Shown here in pieces: positions 44,964 to 54,962 of a DNA stretch of 64,000 nt. Each line of letters opens with the position of its first letter. Position 1 is the stretch's first letter. Below the pieces are notes generated by a model. The model made no database searches and was not told the DNA's origin. It saw only the letters and a list, made by a program, of their open reading frames with translations. The position numbers and the translations under genes are program-made. Source of the stretch: Marinomonas lutimaris (GTDB taxonomy: Bacteria > Pseudomonadota > Gammaproteobacteria > Pseudomonadales > Marinomonadaceae); NCBI RefSeq assembly GCF_019426345.1, contig NZ_JAHLLW010000007.1, forward strand, positions 1-64,000, in the 5' to 3' direction.

Positions 44964-46271
44964 ATGAAAATCGAGACTCAAACTTACCAAGCTCGTCGTG
45001 AACGCTTGATGCAATCGTTACCTGAAAACAGTGTGGTTGTTTTGCGAACGGGTGAGTTGGCGACTCGTAACAATGATTGTGAGTATGAGTTTCGTCCGCA
45101 TAGTAGCTTTTTCTACTTAACGGGATTTCCTGAACCAAGCGCCTACGCCATTATTAGTGGCCGTGGGGAAATGACCTTAGTGACTTTGCCAAAAGATCCT
45201 GAGCGTGAGCAATGGGATGGTTTTCGTTTTGGTAGTGAGGGGGCGATAGCAAATTTTGGCGCAAGTGATGCCGCTCCGCTAGAAGAGTTAGACAAGGTCG
45301 CTTTTTCTGCTCTGGATGGCGTGCAACATGTGGTGTATTTGTTTAATGATGATGTTTTACGCGAAAAAATTGCCAGCTGGCGTGATGCTATTGCCGCACG
45401 GGTCAGAGTCGGCGCTGTTGCACCAGCAAGCTTCATTGATCTTGCCCCTCAGGTTGCTGAAATGCGTTTGCACAAAGACGCAGAAGAAATTGCCATTATG
45501 GAAGCCGCTGCGCAAATCAGTGTTGAAGCGCATAAGCAAGCTATGCGATCTGTTCGTCCTGGTATGAATGAATACCAGTTAGAAGCAGAATTGAATTATG
45601 TGTTTATGAAGTCCGGTGCGCGCCAACCTGCGTATAACAATATTGTAGCTTCAGGTAGCAATGCTTGTGTTTTGCATTACATCAAAAATGACGAAGAGAT
45701 CGACGAGGGCGACCTGATCTTAATTGATGCGGGGGCGGAGTTGGGGTGTTACGCTGCGGACATTACTCGTACTTTTCCTGCAACGGGTAAATTTAGTGAG
45801 CCACAAGCCGCTTTATACCAAGTTGTATTAGACGCTTACCATGCAGGTATGAAAGAGCTTAATGTGGGGACGCCTTATGAAGCTTGCCATAATGCAGCGG
45901 TGCGGACGCTGACTCAAGGTTTAGTGGCTCATGGTTTGTTAACGGGTGATGTGGATTTACTGATCGAGAGCAAGGCATACAGAGACTTTTATATGCACAA
46001 TACAGGACATTGGCTAGGTCTGGATGTGCATGACTGTGGTGCTTACAAAATCGCCGGTGAATCTCGCTTATTGGAAGAAGGTATGGTGCTCACTATTGAG
46101 CCTGGCCTTTATGTTTCAGCCGATAATGAATCCGTAGATGCAAAATGGCGAGGCATAGGTATTCGTATTGAAGACGATGTGCTTATTCGTGCCGATGGCC
46201 CTTATGTTTTAACTCATGGCTTACCAAAAGAAATCGCTGACATTGAAGCTTTCATGGCTGAAAGTCGATAA
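44964..46271 (+). CDS. pepP: Xaa-Pro aminopeptidase PepP
   Basis: 435 aa. N-terminal creatinase-like domain (RRERLMQSLPENSVVVLR) and C-terminal pita-bread metalloprotease with metal ligands in LIDAGAELGCYAADITRTF, HNTGHWLGLDVHD, TIEPGLY and RIEDDV. Removes N-terminal residues preceding proline using Mn2+. GAGAG lies about 10 nt before the ATG. Confidence 0.95.
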   Translation: MKIETQTYQARRERLMQSLPENSVVVLRTGELATRNNDCEYEFRPHSSFFYLTGFPEPSAYAIISGRGEMTLVTLPKDPEREQWDGFRFGSEGAIANFGASDAAPLEELDKVAFSALDGVQHVVYLFNDDVLREKIASWRDAIAARVRVGAVAPASFIDLAPQVAEMRLHKDAEEIAIMEAAAQISVEAHKQAMRSVRPGMNEYQLEAELNYVFMKSGARQPAYNNIVASGSNACVLHYIKNDEEIDEGDLILIDAGAELGCYAADITRTFPATGKFSEPQAALYQVVLDAYHAGMKELNVGTPYEACHNAAVRTLTQGLVAHGLLTGDVDLLIESKAYRDFYMHNTGHWLGLDVHDCGAYKIAGESRLLEEGMVLTIEPGLYVSADNESVDAKWRGIGIRIEDDVLIRADGPYVLTHGLPKEIADIEAFMAESR

Positions 46272-46301
46272 AAAACACTGAGACGAGACGGAGTAAAGAA
46301 G

Positions 46302-47507
46302 ATGGCTAAGTCGTACGATTTGATAATAGTGGGCGCTGGTATGGTTGGTGCTTTGTCTGCGATATTGTTGGCTAAATCTTCTTTGCGAATTGCCCTTGTT
46401 GATAAACATGACGGCGAATATCGTCTGTCGACTCCGCCAGCCTACGATGCTCGAGTGAGTGCTATTTCCAGCCAATCAAAGAGCTTACTTGAAAAAGCCA
46501 ATGTGTGGCAGGGCATTGCCCATGACCGTATTGCCTCCTATGACAATATGGTGGTTTGGGATGGCCTTGGAGACGGTTTTATAGATTTTAATGCTCAAGC
46601 GACGGCTATGCCTGAGCTTGGTCATTTGGTGGAAAATGCCGTTTTAAATCAACAATTAATGGTACAGGTCCAACGCTTAAAAAATATCGACCTGTATTTA
46701 GGCGATACTTTAGAGTCTCATGAATTAAGTGAGTCTGGTGTAAGAGTGGAGCTAACCTCTGGGCATATGCTGGATGCGCAAGCCATTATTGCTGCAGATG
46801 GCGCTATGTCCAAACTGCGTAGCGAGAATGCTTTTGATACGGTTGAGTGGGACTATGGTCATCATGCGATCGTAACGACTATCGAAATAGCGCAATCCCA
46901 TGAAAATACTGCTTGGCAGAGTTTGGGTGAAGAAGGCATTTTGGCATTTCTTCCACTTCCTTCAGTCAATCAAAAACATTTTGTGTCCATTGTTTGGTCC
47001 GTACCGCCAAAAGAAGCTGAATCTCTGATGGCGCTTGATGAAGATGCTTTTTGTCGTCGTTTGCATTACGCAATGAACAAACGATTTGATGTTTTGGGGC
47101 TCACTCAAGTTCGTCAAGCGATCCCATTGAGACAGCGTCATGCCAAGCAATATGTAAAATCCGGATTGGCATTGGTTGGTGATGCCGCACACACGATTCA
47201 CCCTTTAGCTGGACAGGGGGCAAACTTAGGTTTTGGTGATGTAAAAGCATTAGTAGAAGTGCTAGAAAAAGCCTATCGACGTGGCGAGCATCTTGGGGCT
47301 AGTAAAGTATTGCGCCGTTACCAGCGTGCTCGTATGCTAGATAACATTGCTATGGCCGCAGGTATGGAATCCTTTAAACGTCTATTTTCGACGCAACAAC
47401 CTCTTGTTGTTCAGCTAAGAAATATCGGTATGAAGCAATTTAATCAAGGTGAGTCTTTGAAGAAAAAATTGGTTGCCCGAGCAGCAGGTTTGTCGTCTTT
47501 TTCTTAA
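46302..47507 (+). CDS. Ubiquinone biosynthesis FAD hydroxylase (UbiI/UbiH/UbiF family)
   Basis: 401 aa flavoprotein monooxygenase: GxGxxG at 11-16 (GAGMVG), the DG motif (AADGAMSKLR) and GDAAHTIHPLAGQGANLG. The C-terminal region (AGMESFKRLFS, then RNIGM and RAAGL) resembles UbiI more than UbiH, but I cannot separate the paralogues safely. It hydroxylates the ring of a ubiquinone precursor. Only one such gene follows pepP here, whereas E. coli has ubiH and ubiI together. Confidence 0.9.
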   Translation: MAKSYDLIIVGAGMVGALSAILLAKSSLRIALVDKHDGEYRLSTPPAYDARVSAISSQSKSLLEKANVWQGIAHDRIASYDNMVVWDGLGDGFIDFNAQATAMPELGHLVENAVLNQQLMVQVQRLKNIDLYLGDTLESHELSESGVRVELTSGHMLDAQAIIAADGAMSKLRSENAFDTVEWDYGHHAIVTTIEIAQSHENTAWQSLGEEGILAFLPLPSVNQKHFVSIVWSVPPKEAESLMALDEDAFCRRLHYAMNKRFDVLGLTQVRQAIPLRQRHAKQYVKSGLALVGDAAHTIHPLAGQGANLGFGDVKALVEVLEKAYRRGEHLGASKVLRRYQRARMLDNIAMAAGMESFKRLFSTQQPLVVQLRNIGMKQFNQGESLKKKLVARAAGLSSFS

Positions 47508-47638
47508 TATGAGCTCTTTTTTGGCTATTGCTATTTGGAGCTTTTCAAAACGCTACGTATTTCCGGTTGCAAAACGTGCTTTGTGTCTTATTCTGCATGT
47601 ATAGATATGCAACCAATTAGAGTAAAAGGCGGAATGCT

Positions 47639-48466
47639 ATGCAAGCAACAGATCTCCTAAAGAAAACGGACAAACTTCCCAATGTTCCAGATGTTGTTCG
47701 CGAGCTGATTCAGCTTCTTAGTGATCCAAATGTAAAATATTCTGACCTCACTGAGCGTGTTTCTCACGATCAGACTATTTCATTAAAAGTATTACGCGTG
47801 GTTAACTCAGCCTATTTCGGTTTATCGAGAAAAATATCTTCTATCGATGAGGCGACTGTATTACTAGGTACTGACAAGCTAAAAACCTTGGTTATTGCTT
47901 CTGGCTTTTCCAATTCTGTCGCAAAGGTAGAGGGGATTAAGCTGCCTGAGTTTTGGGCTGATTCTTTTCGTGTCGCCGAGTTGGCGCAATGGTTTGCAAA
48001 ACGTACGCCTTTAGTCCAAGAAGACGAAGCGTTTACCGTTGGTATTGTCCATAACATCGGGCGATTGTTGTTGCATCTTACAGCGCCTGAAATTGCGTTA
48101 GAGATTCAATCTTTGGTGGCAAATCGTAAGGCGGGTCGTGTGAAAGCAGAGCAAGATTTACTTGGCTTTACGTCTCAAGATGCAGGTAAAGCACTAATGG
48201 ATTTATGGAAGTTCCCTGCTGGGCTAGGGTATGCAGTGCAGCATCATAAGCGTCCTTTTTCGGATGATGAACCAAACCCACTTGCCTGTGTATTGAATTT
48301 AGCCTGCTATATCAATGCGTGTATCCGCAGTGAGCGAGAATACGACTTAGTGCGAGAAGGGTTTCCGGCAGCAGTAGCTAAGGCAGCAGGTCTGCCTGAG
48401 GGAATCATTTATGAATTGGATGATGCTCTGGCTATCGGCGATGGGCTTAATCAATTATTGCATTAA
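47639..48466 (+). CDS. HDOD-domain signalling protein
   Basis: 275 aa, essentially a single HDOD domain (about 10-215) with LKVLRVVNSAYFGL and the VGIVHNIGRLLL block. HDOD proteins resemble HD phosphohydrolases that have lost full metal sites and act as protein interaction modules in signalling or motility. No receiver or GGDEF domain is attached. AGGCGGA precedes the ATG. A second HDOD gene lies 4.2 kb downstream on the other strand. Confidence 0.88.
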   Translation: MQATDLLKKTDKLPNVPDVVRELIQLLSDPNVKYSDLTERVSHDQTISLKVLRVVNSAYFGLSRKISSIDEATVLLGTDKLKTLVIASGFSNSVAKVEGIKLPEFWADSFRVAELAQWFAKRTPLVQEDEAFTVGIVHNIGRLLLHLTAPEIALEIQSLVANRKAGRVKAEQDLLGFTSQDAGKALMDLWKFPAGLGYAVQHHKRPFSDDEPNPLACVLNLACYINACIRSEREYDLVREGFPAAVAKAAGLPEGIIYELDDALAIGDGLNQLLH

Positions 48467-48519
48467 GTTTTGTTATTCGCTATCTCCTAAATAGGTTGAC
48501 TGACTCAAGTTGAAAACGA

Positions 48520-48541
48520 GCGAAGCCAGCCTTCGGTTTTA
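48520..48541 (+). terminator. Weak terminator after the HDOD gene
   Basis: A 5-bp stem CGAAG/CTTCG followed by GTTTTA; adjoining AAAAC can pair with GTTTT across a bulge. Confidence 0.4.
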
Positions 48542-48572
48542 CTCTTATTTACAGATGCGCCAATCCCTTTGA

Positions 48573-48591
48573 ACAAATGATAATCGCTAGT
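48573..48591 (+). promoter_or_regulatory. Possible Fur box upstream of fbpA
   Basis: Contains an uninterrupted ATGATAATC match to the Fur 19-mer, 12 of 19 positions overall. It overlaps the spacer of a possible promoter (TTGAAC 48569-48574 with a weak -10 near 48593-48600), the usual place for Fur repression of iron uptake genes. Confidence 0.45.
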
Positions 48592-48709
48592 GTTTAGTAT
48601 TGTGTTGTGCTAATTTCTTGTCTCATTTTTTATGGTCTTTTCTCTCGTTGTCTTTAGGCATGTTTTGTCTTTGGGAAAAGTGAATGTCTTGAATAGGTGG
48701 AAGGTTAAT

Positions 48710-49783
48710 ATGTCAGTAAAATTGTGCCAAGCGATGAAAAAGCAAGGACGAAAGTCTATGTTGAATTATGTTGGATTTGCTGCGTTGGCCTCGTCATTAC
48801 TTCTTTCTACCGGTTTACAAGCCAAAGGCGAAGTAAACATCTATTCTGCCCGTAAAGAATCTCTTATTAAGCCCGCGTTGGATAAGTTTTCAGAGCAAAA
48901 CGATGTGGTTGTTAACCTTATTACGGGTTCTGCTGATGCGCTATTGAGCCGTCTAAAAGCCGAGGGTGACGCGAGCCCAGCAGATATTTTTATTACGGTT
49001 GATGCTGGTCGTTTGCACCGTGCAAAGGCGGCTGGGGTATTAAAACCAATCCACAGTGACGTATTAAGCGCTAATATTCCAAGTCATTTACGCGACAGTG
49101 ATGGCTACTGGTTTGGCCTGTCTCAGCGTGCTCGCGTAATTTTTTATAATCCCCAAAAAGTATCAGTAAAAGAGTTGTCTACTTACGAAGACCTGGCTGA
49201 TCCAAAGTGGAAGGGACGTATTTGTGTGCGCTCTTCAGCTAATATCTATAACCAATCTCTGGTTGCTTCTATGTTGGATGCTGATGGTCGTGAGAAAACT
49301 CAAGCTTGGGTCAAAGGGCTGGTATCTAACCTAGCACGTCCGCCTTTTGGTGGTGATGTGGATCTATTAAAAGCAGTTTCTGCGGGTGTTTGTGATCTAA
49401 CTCTAGCGAACACTTATTATTATGGTCGTCTTGGTCAAAGTGATAGTGCAGACGAAAGAGCAGTTTATGAAAAGGTAAAATTGTTCTGGCCTAATCAGGC
49501 AGAAGGTGAACGTGGCGCTCATGTAAACGTCAGTGGTGCAGGTATCACTGCCGCAGCAACAAATATTGAAAACGCCACATTACTGCTAGAATTTTTAACC
49601 AATCAAGCATCTCAAGAATGGTACGCTCATGTGAATAACGAATACCCTGTGGTAAAAGGCATTGGTGCTCCAGAAATGCTAGCTCCATTTGGTACTTTCC
49701 GAGCGGATACTATTTCATTAAGCCAATTAGGTGAAAACAACCGCGAAGCCGTTGAAATTATGGATATTGCTGGTTGGAAGTGA
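48710..49783 (+). CDS. fbpA: Ferric iron ABC transporter, substrate-binding protein FbpA
   Basis: 357 aa from ATG 48710 (AAGG 5 nt upstream); a later ATG at 48758 would give a shorter, more typical signal peptide and is an alternative. Cleavage is expected at LQA/KGE. Class II periplasmic binding fold: VNIYSARKESLIKP start, and the TYYYGRLG block with the tandem tyrosines that bind Fe3+. Relatives FutA/IdiA/FbpA bind ferric iron without siderophore. First gene of fbpABC. Confidence 0.9.
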   Translation: MSVKLCQAMKKQGRKSMLNYVGFAALASSLLLSTGLQAKGEVNIYSARKESLIKPALDKFSEQNDVVVNLITGSADALLSRLKAEGDASPADIFITVDAGRLHRAKAAGVLKPIHSDVLSANIPSHLRDSDGYWFGLSQRARVIFYNPQKVSVKELSTYEDLADPKWKGRICVRSSANIYNQSLVASMLDADGREKTQAWVKGLVSNLARPPFGGDVDLLKAVSAGVCDLTLANTYYYGRLGQSDSADERAVYEKVKLFWPNQAEGERGAHVNVSGAGITAAATNIENATLLLEFLTNQASQEWYAHVNNEYPVVKGIGAPEMLAPFGTFRADTISLSQLGENNREAVEIMDIAGWK

Positions 49784-49838
49784 TTTTTCTGACATTCGCT
49801 CTGTGCAACGAGCTTTCTGATATGGTTTTTGATGATTG

Positions 49839-51503
49839 ATGGCTAATTTAGCTCACCCGAGTTTAGCAAGTAAGTCTAAGTGGAATTGGTTGAAAATAGC
49901 GGCAATGCTTATTGCCGCTATTTTGGCATTACCCATTTTGGTTGTTTTGGTTAATGTTTTGATCGGTGATGGTGAAGTGTGGCGACACCTTTATCAGACG
50001 GTGTTAGCAGAATACATTTCGAACTCACTGTTGTTGATGCTAGGTGTTGGCATTGGTGTGCTGGTTATTGGTGTGCCCTGTGCTTGGTTGACTAGCATGT
50101 GTGATTTCCCTGGTCGTACTTTTCTCTCTTGGGCTTTGCTGTTACCTATGGCTGTGCCTGCTTATATTATTGCTTATACCTACACTGGTGTGTTGGACTT
50201 TGCAGGCCCAGTGCAAACCTTCATTCGCGACCTTACCGGTTGGCGTTATGGTGAATATTGGTTCTTTGAAATACGTTCTCTTGGCGGCGCCATCGCTATG
50301 CTGACTTTGGTGCTTTATCCTTATGTGTATCTCATGAGTAGAGCGGCTTTTTTAGAGCAGTCTGAGAACACTTTAGAAGTCAGTCGAACACTTGGCTATT
50401 CTGGCCGCGCTGTTTTTTTTAAATTGGCACTTCCCCTTGCTCGTCCGGCAATTGTAACGGGTCTGACCTTAGCACTGATGGAAACATTAGCCGATTATGG
50501 CACAGTGCAATATTTCAGCGTCAACACATTCACAACGGGTATTTTACGAACCTTTTATGGTTTTGGTGATGTGGCTGCGGCCTCACAGCTAGCGGGCATT
50601 TTGCTGATGTTCGTAGCAGTATTGATTCTGCTTGAGCGATATTCACGGCATCGCATTCGCTACCATGCGTCAGGTCTAAAAAAGGCCAGTAATCGACGTA
50701 TGATTTTGAACGGTGGTCGTGGCTTGCTGGCCTGTATCTTTTGCTGGTTGCCTATCCTTGTTGGCTTTCTTATTCCTGTGAGTGTGTTGGCGTATTGGGC
50801 GGTATTTAAAGCAGAAATGCCTGGCACAAACTTTATTCAACTGGCGTGGAATTCATTTTATCTTGCCGCTATGGCTTCTTTAATTGTAGTGAGTTTAGCC
50901 TTGGTTCTAAGTTATGCCATTCGCTTGAATAATGGTAAAGCGGTCAGAGCATCAGTTGGTATTGCAGGCTTAGGTTATGCCTTGCCGGGGACGATTATTG
51001 CGATTGGCACTATTGTTCCGTTGGCTTGGCTAGATCATCGCATTATTGATTTTGTTAAACATTATAGCGGCGAAAGAGTCGGTTTGATTTTCTCTGGTAC
51101 CTTAGTGGCGTTGCTTTTTGCTTATACGGTTCGTTTTATGGCCGTTTCTTTAGGTGCGGTGCAAAATGGCCTCGGAAAGATTAAGCCAAGTATGGACATG
51201 GCGGGACGTTCGCTCGGTATGTCGCCTTTTAAAGTTTTAACGCGCATTCATATTCCGCTGTTAAAAGGCTCCGTATTGACGGCCATGCTAATCGTCTTTG
51301 TTGATGTATTGAAAGAATTACCTGCGACTTTGGTGTTGCGCCCATTTAATTTTAATACTTTAGCGGTGCGAGCTTTTGAACTTGCGTCAGATGAGCGACT
51401 GGTCGATGCGGCTCCAGCATCGTTAATGATAGTGCTGGTGGGGTTAGTGCCAGTGATTTTATTGAGCCGCTCCATTTCTTCTCGCACCGATAGTGCTAAA
51501 TAG
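49839..51503 (+). CDS. fbpB: Ferric iron ABC transporter permease FbpB
   Basis: 554 aa from ATG 49839. Two fused six-helix permease halves, each with an EAA loop contacting the ATPase: EVSRTLGYSGRAVFFKLALP near 185 and DMAGRSLGMSPFKVL near 450. This duplicated layout is typical of FbpB/thiamin-type permeases. It lies 55 nt after fbpA with a poor ribosome site. Confidence 0.92.
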   Translation: MANLAHPSLASKSKWNWLKIAAMLIAAILALPILVVLVNVLIGDGEVWRHLYQTVLAEYISNSLLLMLGVGIGVLVIGVPCAWLTSMCDFPGRTFLSWALLLPMAVPAYIIAYTYTGVLDFAGPVQTFIRDLTGWRYGEYWFFEIRSLGGAIAMLTLVLYPYVYLMSRAAFLEQSENTLEVSRTLGYSGRAVFFKLALPLARPAIVTGLTLALMETLADYGTVQYFSVNTFTTGILRTFYGFGDVAAASQLAGILLMFVAVLILLERYSRHRIRYHASGLKKASNRRMILNGGRGLLACIFCWLPILVGFLIPVSVLAYWAVFKAEMPGTNFIQLAWNSFYLAAMASLIVVSLALVLSYAIRLNNGKAVRASVGIAGLGYALPGTIIAIGTIVPLAWLDHRIIDFVKHYSGERVGLIFSGTLVALLFAYTVRFMAVSLGAVQNGLGKIKPSMDMAGRSLGMSPFKVLTRIHIPLLKGSVLTAMLIVFVDVLKELPATLVLRPFNFNTLAVRAFELASDERLVDAAPASLMIVLVGLVPVILLSRSISSRTDSAK

Positions 51504-51527
51504 CGTTTATTAAAAATAGGATCGCAT

Positions 51528-52595
51528 ATGACATCGTTACCTCCTCATAAACTATTGAAAGAAATGACACTGACCGATGTTTCGGTTGGTTATGATGGCG
51601 GTGCGGTTGTTAAAAATGCTTCATTTAAACTGTTAGAAGGACAGATAGGTTGCCTGCTCGGTCCAAGCGGTTGCGGTAAATCTACTTTGCTCAGAGCAAT
51701 TGCAGGCTTTGAGTCTTTGATGTCTGGTGAAATACGTATTGATGGCGAGGTAATTTCCAATCCAACACACAGTGTTAACCCTGAGAACCGTTTTATTGGT
51801 ATGGTATTTCAAGACATCGCCTTGTTCCCACATCTTACCATTGCGCAGAATATTGCTTTTGGCTTATCTGCTTGGCCTAAAGAGTCGGCACAGGAGCGCG
51901 TTACCTATTTGTTAAGTCTGGTTGGTTTGTCGGGTTTCGAATCGCGCTATCCACATTCGCTTTCTGGTGGTCAACAGCAACGTGTCGCCTTGGCACGAGC
52001 CATTGCTCCTAAGCCTAAACTGCTATTAATGGACGAACCTTTTTCTGGGTTGGATGCCAAGTTAAGAGAAGAATTGGTGCCTGATATACGTGCCATATTG
52101 CAACATGAAAAAATGAGCGCGTTATTGGTAACTCATGATCAGATGGAAGCCTTTGCTATGGCGGATCAAGTATCAGTTATGAGTGAAGGCATGATTCATC
52201 AGACAGGTTCGCCGTATCAGATTTATCATCGACCAGAAACGCGCTTTGTGGCGAGTTTTATTGGCCATGGGGATTTTCTGACCGCTACAGTCTGTGGGAC
52301 AGATTGCGTGCATTCAGATTTGGGTAATATTCGTGGCGATTTAGATCACGGCTTTGCCGATAATACCCAAGTGGACTTATTAGTTCGTCCTGATGATATT
52401 TTGCATGACGACGACAGTGAATTTGTTGGTGTGATTGTGAGTAAATGGTTTCGTGGATCACACTTTTTATATCGTGTGAAATTATCTTCTGGCAAAGTGG
52501 TATATTGCTTCGCTTCTTCTCACCATAATCATTCTGTTGGTCAGGAAATTGGGCTAAGCGTTCATTTAGATCATCTGGTGATGTTCCCGCGCTAG
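51528..52595 (+). CDS. fbpC: Ferric iron ABC transporter ATP-binding protein FbpC
   Basis: 355 aa. Walker A GPSGCGKST at 45-53, signature LSGGQ at 145-149, Walker B with D169-E170 (LLLMDEP), switch His in LLVTHD. A C-terminal TOBE-like regulatory domain (about 245-355) follows. 24 nt after fbpB; the operon ends at a strong terminator. Confidence 0.93.
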   Translation: MTSLPPHKLLKEMTLTDVSVGYDGGAVVKNASFKLLEGQIGCLLGPSGCGKSTLLRAIAGFESLMSGEIRIDGEVISNPTHSVNPENRFIGMVFQDIALFPHLTIAQNIAFGLSAWPKESAQERVTYLLSLVGLSGFESRYPHSLSGGQQQRVALARAIAPKPKLLLMDEPFSGLDAKLREELVPDIRAILQHEKMSALLVTHDQMEAFAMADQVSVMSEGMIHQTGSPYQIYHRPETRFVASFIGHGDFLTATVCGTDCVHSDLGNIRGDLDHGFADNTQVDLLVRPDDILHDDDSEFVGVIVSKWFRGSHFLYRVKLSSGKVVYCFASSHHNHSVGQEIGLSVHLDHLVMFPR

Positions 52596-52621
52596 CGTTG
52601 TTTTCCTGCTGCTGAGGTCTG

Positions 52622-52675
52622 GACATAAAAACGCCCAAGTTATTTGCTTGTAAATCACTTGGGCGTTTTTATGTC
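52622..52675. terminator. Bidirectional terminator between fbpC and HDOD gene
   Basis: A 19-bp perfect inverted repeat (52622-52640 with 52657-52675) containing ACGCCCAAGT and flanked by A5/T5 runs. Confidence 0.93.
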
Positions 52676-52703
52676 TGGTTAGGCTTTTCTTAAAATAATA
52701 GAG

Positions 52704-53570
52704 CTAGATGGTTCCGATGCCTTGCTCATGGCAGACTTCAATCATGCCTTCGAAATCGTATTCACTCAGTTCTAAATGATCTAGGGCGTAATGCCCAATT
52801 TTTTGCCATTCATAGTCTTCATTTGCTCCACCTATGTGTCTAAAGGTCGAGGCAATGTGTTCTGCCATTTTTAAAATGGAAGCAAAGGTTAAATTAATCG
52901 AGTCGCCTGGCACCCTGTGGCGGAATAAGTACTCGACACGGTGGTGTTTGGCTATGACAGCACAGCAGCTTTTAGGTAACCCCCATGACTTTGCCAAATA
53001 ATAACCGACAACGGAATGGTTAGTTTTAAAGGCTTGGTTCTCAACGTCAGTCAGGTTGAATTCTGGATCTTGATAGCCTTGCTTTAATATATCTTGGTAG
53101 CCGTCGAAGCGCTTAAGCATCAAAGGAATGCCTGCATTATGAAAAAGCCCAAGTGCATAGCATTCATCTTGATATTTAAAGTCGAGCTGATTGGCTAGAC
53201 TTGAGCAAATTGCGGCAACATCACTCGCCGTATCCCAAAAGCTGTGTAGTGATTGTATTGCTTCATCAGATAATTCACTTTTTACCGCAAGGCCATTCAC
53301 AATATTCGTGACGCTACTTGGACCAAGTAGCATCACCGCTTGTTGAATTGAAGCGATTTTCTTGGGTAAATCATAAGAAGCTGAGTTGACTAGCTTTAGT
53401 ACAGCAGCTGAGAGGCTCACATCCTGTGAAATAATTTCTGATATGCGGTCCATGTCTGGGTCAGGCATGGCTTGTTCCATATGCAAATCCACCATAATCT
53501 GTGGTTGTGGTGGAATACTGATGCCTTGCAAGATGAGTTTGAGCTGATTTTCATTTAATGTAGATGACAT
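52704..53570 (-). CDS. HDOD-domain signalling protein
   Basis: 288 aa from ATG 53570 (an in-frame GTG is 6 nt upstream). HDOD domain at about 15-220 with SAAVLKLVNSASYDLPKK and ALGLFHNAGIPL; the HD-like His pairs are partly kept (KHHRVEYL). No other domain. Same general architecture as the HDOD gene at 47639, but clearly diverged, so an old paralogue. Convergent with fbpC; no functional link is visible. Confidence 0.87.
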   Translation of the reverse strand: MSSTLNENQLKLILQGISIPPQPQIMVDLHMEQAMPDPDMDRISEIISQDVSLSAAVLKLVNSASYDLPKKIASIQQAVMLLGPSSVTNIVNGLAVKSELSDEAIQSLHSFWDTASDVAAICSSLANQLDFKYQDECYALGLFHNAGIPLMLKRFDGYQDILKQGYQDPEFNLTDVENQAFKTNHSVVGYYLAKSWGLPKSCCAVIAKHHRVEYLFRHRVPGDSINLTFASILKMAEHIASTFRHIGGANEDYEWQKIGHYALDHLELSEYDFEGMIEVCHEQGIGTI

Positions 53571-53673
53571 GGACACACTTCTTTAAGGCAAGTAACTTTA
53601 CCACTACGTAATTCGTAGCAATTGAATCTAGAGTCTTTATAATAGCGTTTTTTAAATATACTGGGTGAAAATT

Positions 53674-54870
53674 TTGAGTGTTATTCGACTAAAAGGTCAA
53701 GCTGATCGCCGTTTAAGGGCTGGACATCAATGGATTTACAGCAATGAGGTAGATACCTCAGCGACGCCATTAAAGCAATTTACCCCTGGGGATCAGGTTG
53801 TTGTCGAAACAGCTCAAGGTAAGCCTCTTGGTATTGCGACAATAAATCCTAACACATTGATTTGCGGACGTTTAATGAGCCGTAGTACCGATACTTTTTT
53901 AAACAAGTCGACCTTGGTTCATCGTATAAAGATTGCTTTGTCTTTGCGCGAACTTACTTATTCAGCGCCTTACTATCGTCTTGTGTTTGGTGATTCTGAT
54001 GGCTTGTCAGGTTTGGTTGTTGACCGTTTTGCCGATATTTTGGTAGTGCAGATATCGACAGCTGGCATGGAACGGGTGAAAAACGAGATTATTGAAGCTT
54101 TGCAGGATGTCGTGAAACCATCTGCTATTTTGATGAAAAATGATGGCAAGATGCGTCAAATCGAAGGTCTTGAAACTTATGTTGAAGAAGCTTTCGGCAC
54201 GGTTCCTGAGTTGGTTTTCTTACAAGAAAACGGTGTGTTATTCCAAGCGCCAGTGTGGGATGGGCAAAAAACAGGCTGGTTCTATGATCACCGTGAGAAC
54301 CGTAAAACCATGCAAGGCTTTTGTGATGGCAAGCGCGTACTAGATATTTTTTCTTACATTGGCGGTTGGGGGGTTCAAGCTGCTTCAGCTGGTGCAACTG
54401 ACGTTACTTTTATCGACGCATCTGAAAGTGCCTTAAGCCATGTGGGTGAAAATCTTAAGTTGAACCAATACGAAGGTGGTTCTAACTTGATGCACGGAGA
54501 TGCATTTGAAGCGATGCAGTCTTTGATTGAAGACAAAGAGCGTTTCGACGTGGTTGTCATGGATCCACCAGCCTTTATTGCTCGCCGTAAAGACATCAAA
54601 GCCGGCGAAGGTGCTTACCATCGTGCAAACCAGTTAGCGATGCGTTTGGTTGCGAAGGGCGGTATTTTGGTTTCTGGTTCGTGTTCTATGCACTTAGAGA
54701 CAGCTCGATTGCACGATATTATTCGTAGCAATAGTCGTCAATTAGAGCGTTTCTCGCAATTGATTTATCGTGGAACACAAGCACCAGATCATCCGGTGCA
54801 TCCTGCGATCGAAGAAACTGAATACCTAAAAGCCCTGTTTTATCGTATTCATAACAATATGGGCTTATAA
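53674..54870 (+). CDS. Class I SAM-dependent rRNA methyltransferase, RlmI-like
   Basis: 398 aa from TTG 53674, which reproduces the family start (SVIRLKGQADRRLRAGHQW) and has GGTGA just upstream; GTG at 53665 is an alternative. N-terminal PUA domain (1-75), central RlmI-like domain, C-terminal methyltransferase with VLDIFSYIGGWGVQA (SAM loop) and VVMDPPAF. E. coli RlmI makes m5C1962 of 23S rRNA and has a catalytic Cys, here likely in SGSCSMH. A strong terminator follows. Confidence 0.88.
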   Translation: MSVIRLKGQADRRLRAGHQWIYSNEVDTSATPLKQFTPGDQVVVETAQGKPLGIATINPNTLICGRLMSRSTDTFLNKSTLVHRIKIALSLRELTYSAPYYRLVFGDSDGLSGLVVDRFADILVVQISTAGMERVKNEIIEALQDVVKPSAILMKNDGKMRQIEGLETYVEEAFGTVPELVFLQENGVLFQAPVWDGQKTGWFYDHRENRKTMQGFCDGKRVLDIFSYIGGWGVQAASAGATDVTFIDASESALSHVGENLKLNQYEGGSNLMHGDAFEAMQSLIEDKERFDVVVMDPPAFIARRKDIKAGEGAYHRANQLAMRLVAKGGILVSGSCSMHLETARLHDIIRSNSRQLERFSQLIYRGTQAPDHPVHPAIEETEYLKALFYRIHNNMGL

Positions 54871-54897
54871 GCTCACTTTGTTTATATGATTTAACAG

Positions 54898-54938
54898 TAA
54901 AAAGCGCTGTCGGATTGGATCTGGCAGCGCTTTTTCAT
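54898..54938 (+). terminator. Terminator after the RlmI-like gene
   Basis: Stem AAAAGCGCTG with CAGCGCTTTT around an imperfectly paired loop, T5 following. A-tract on the left allows some function for the convergent HAD gene. Confidence 0.9.
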
Positions 54939-54962
54939 TTGGCATTCTTATTATTTTGTTAA

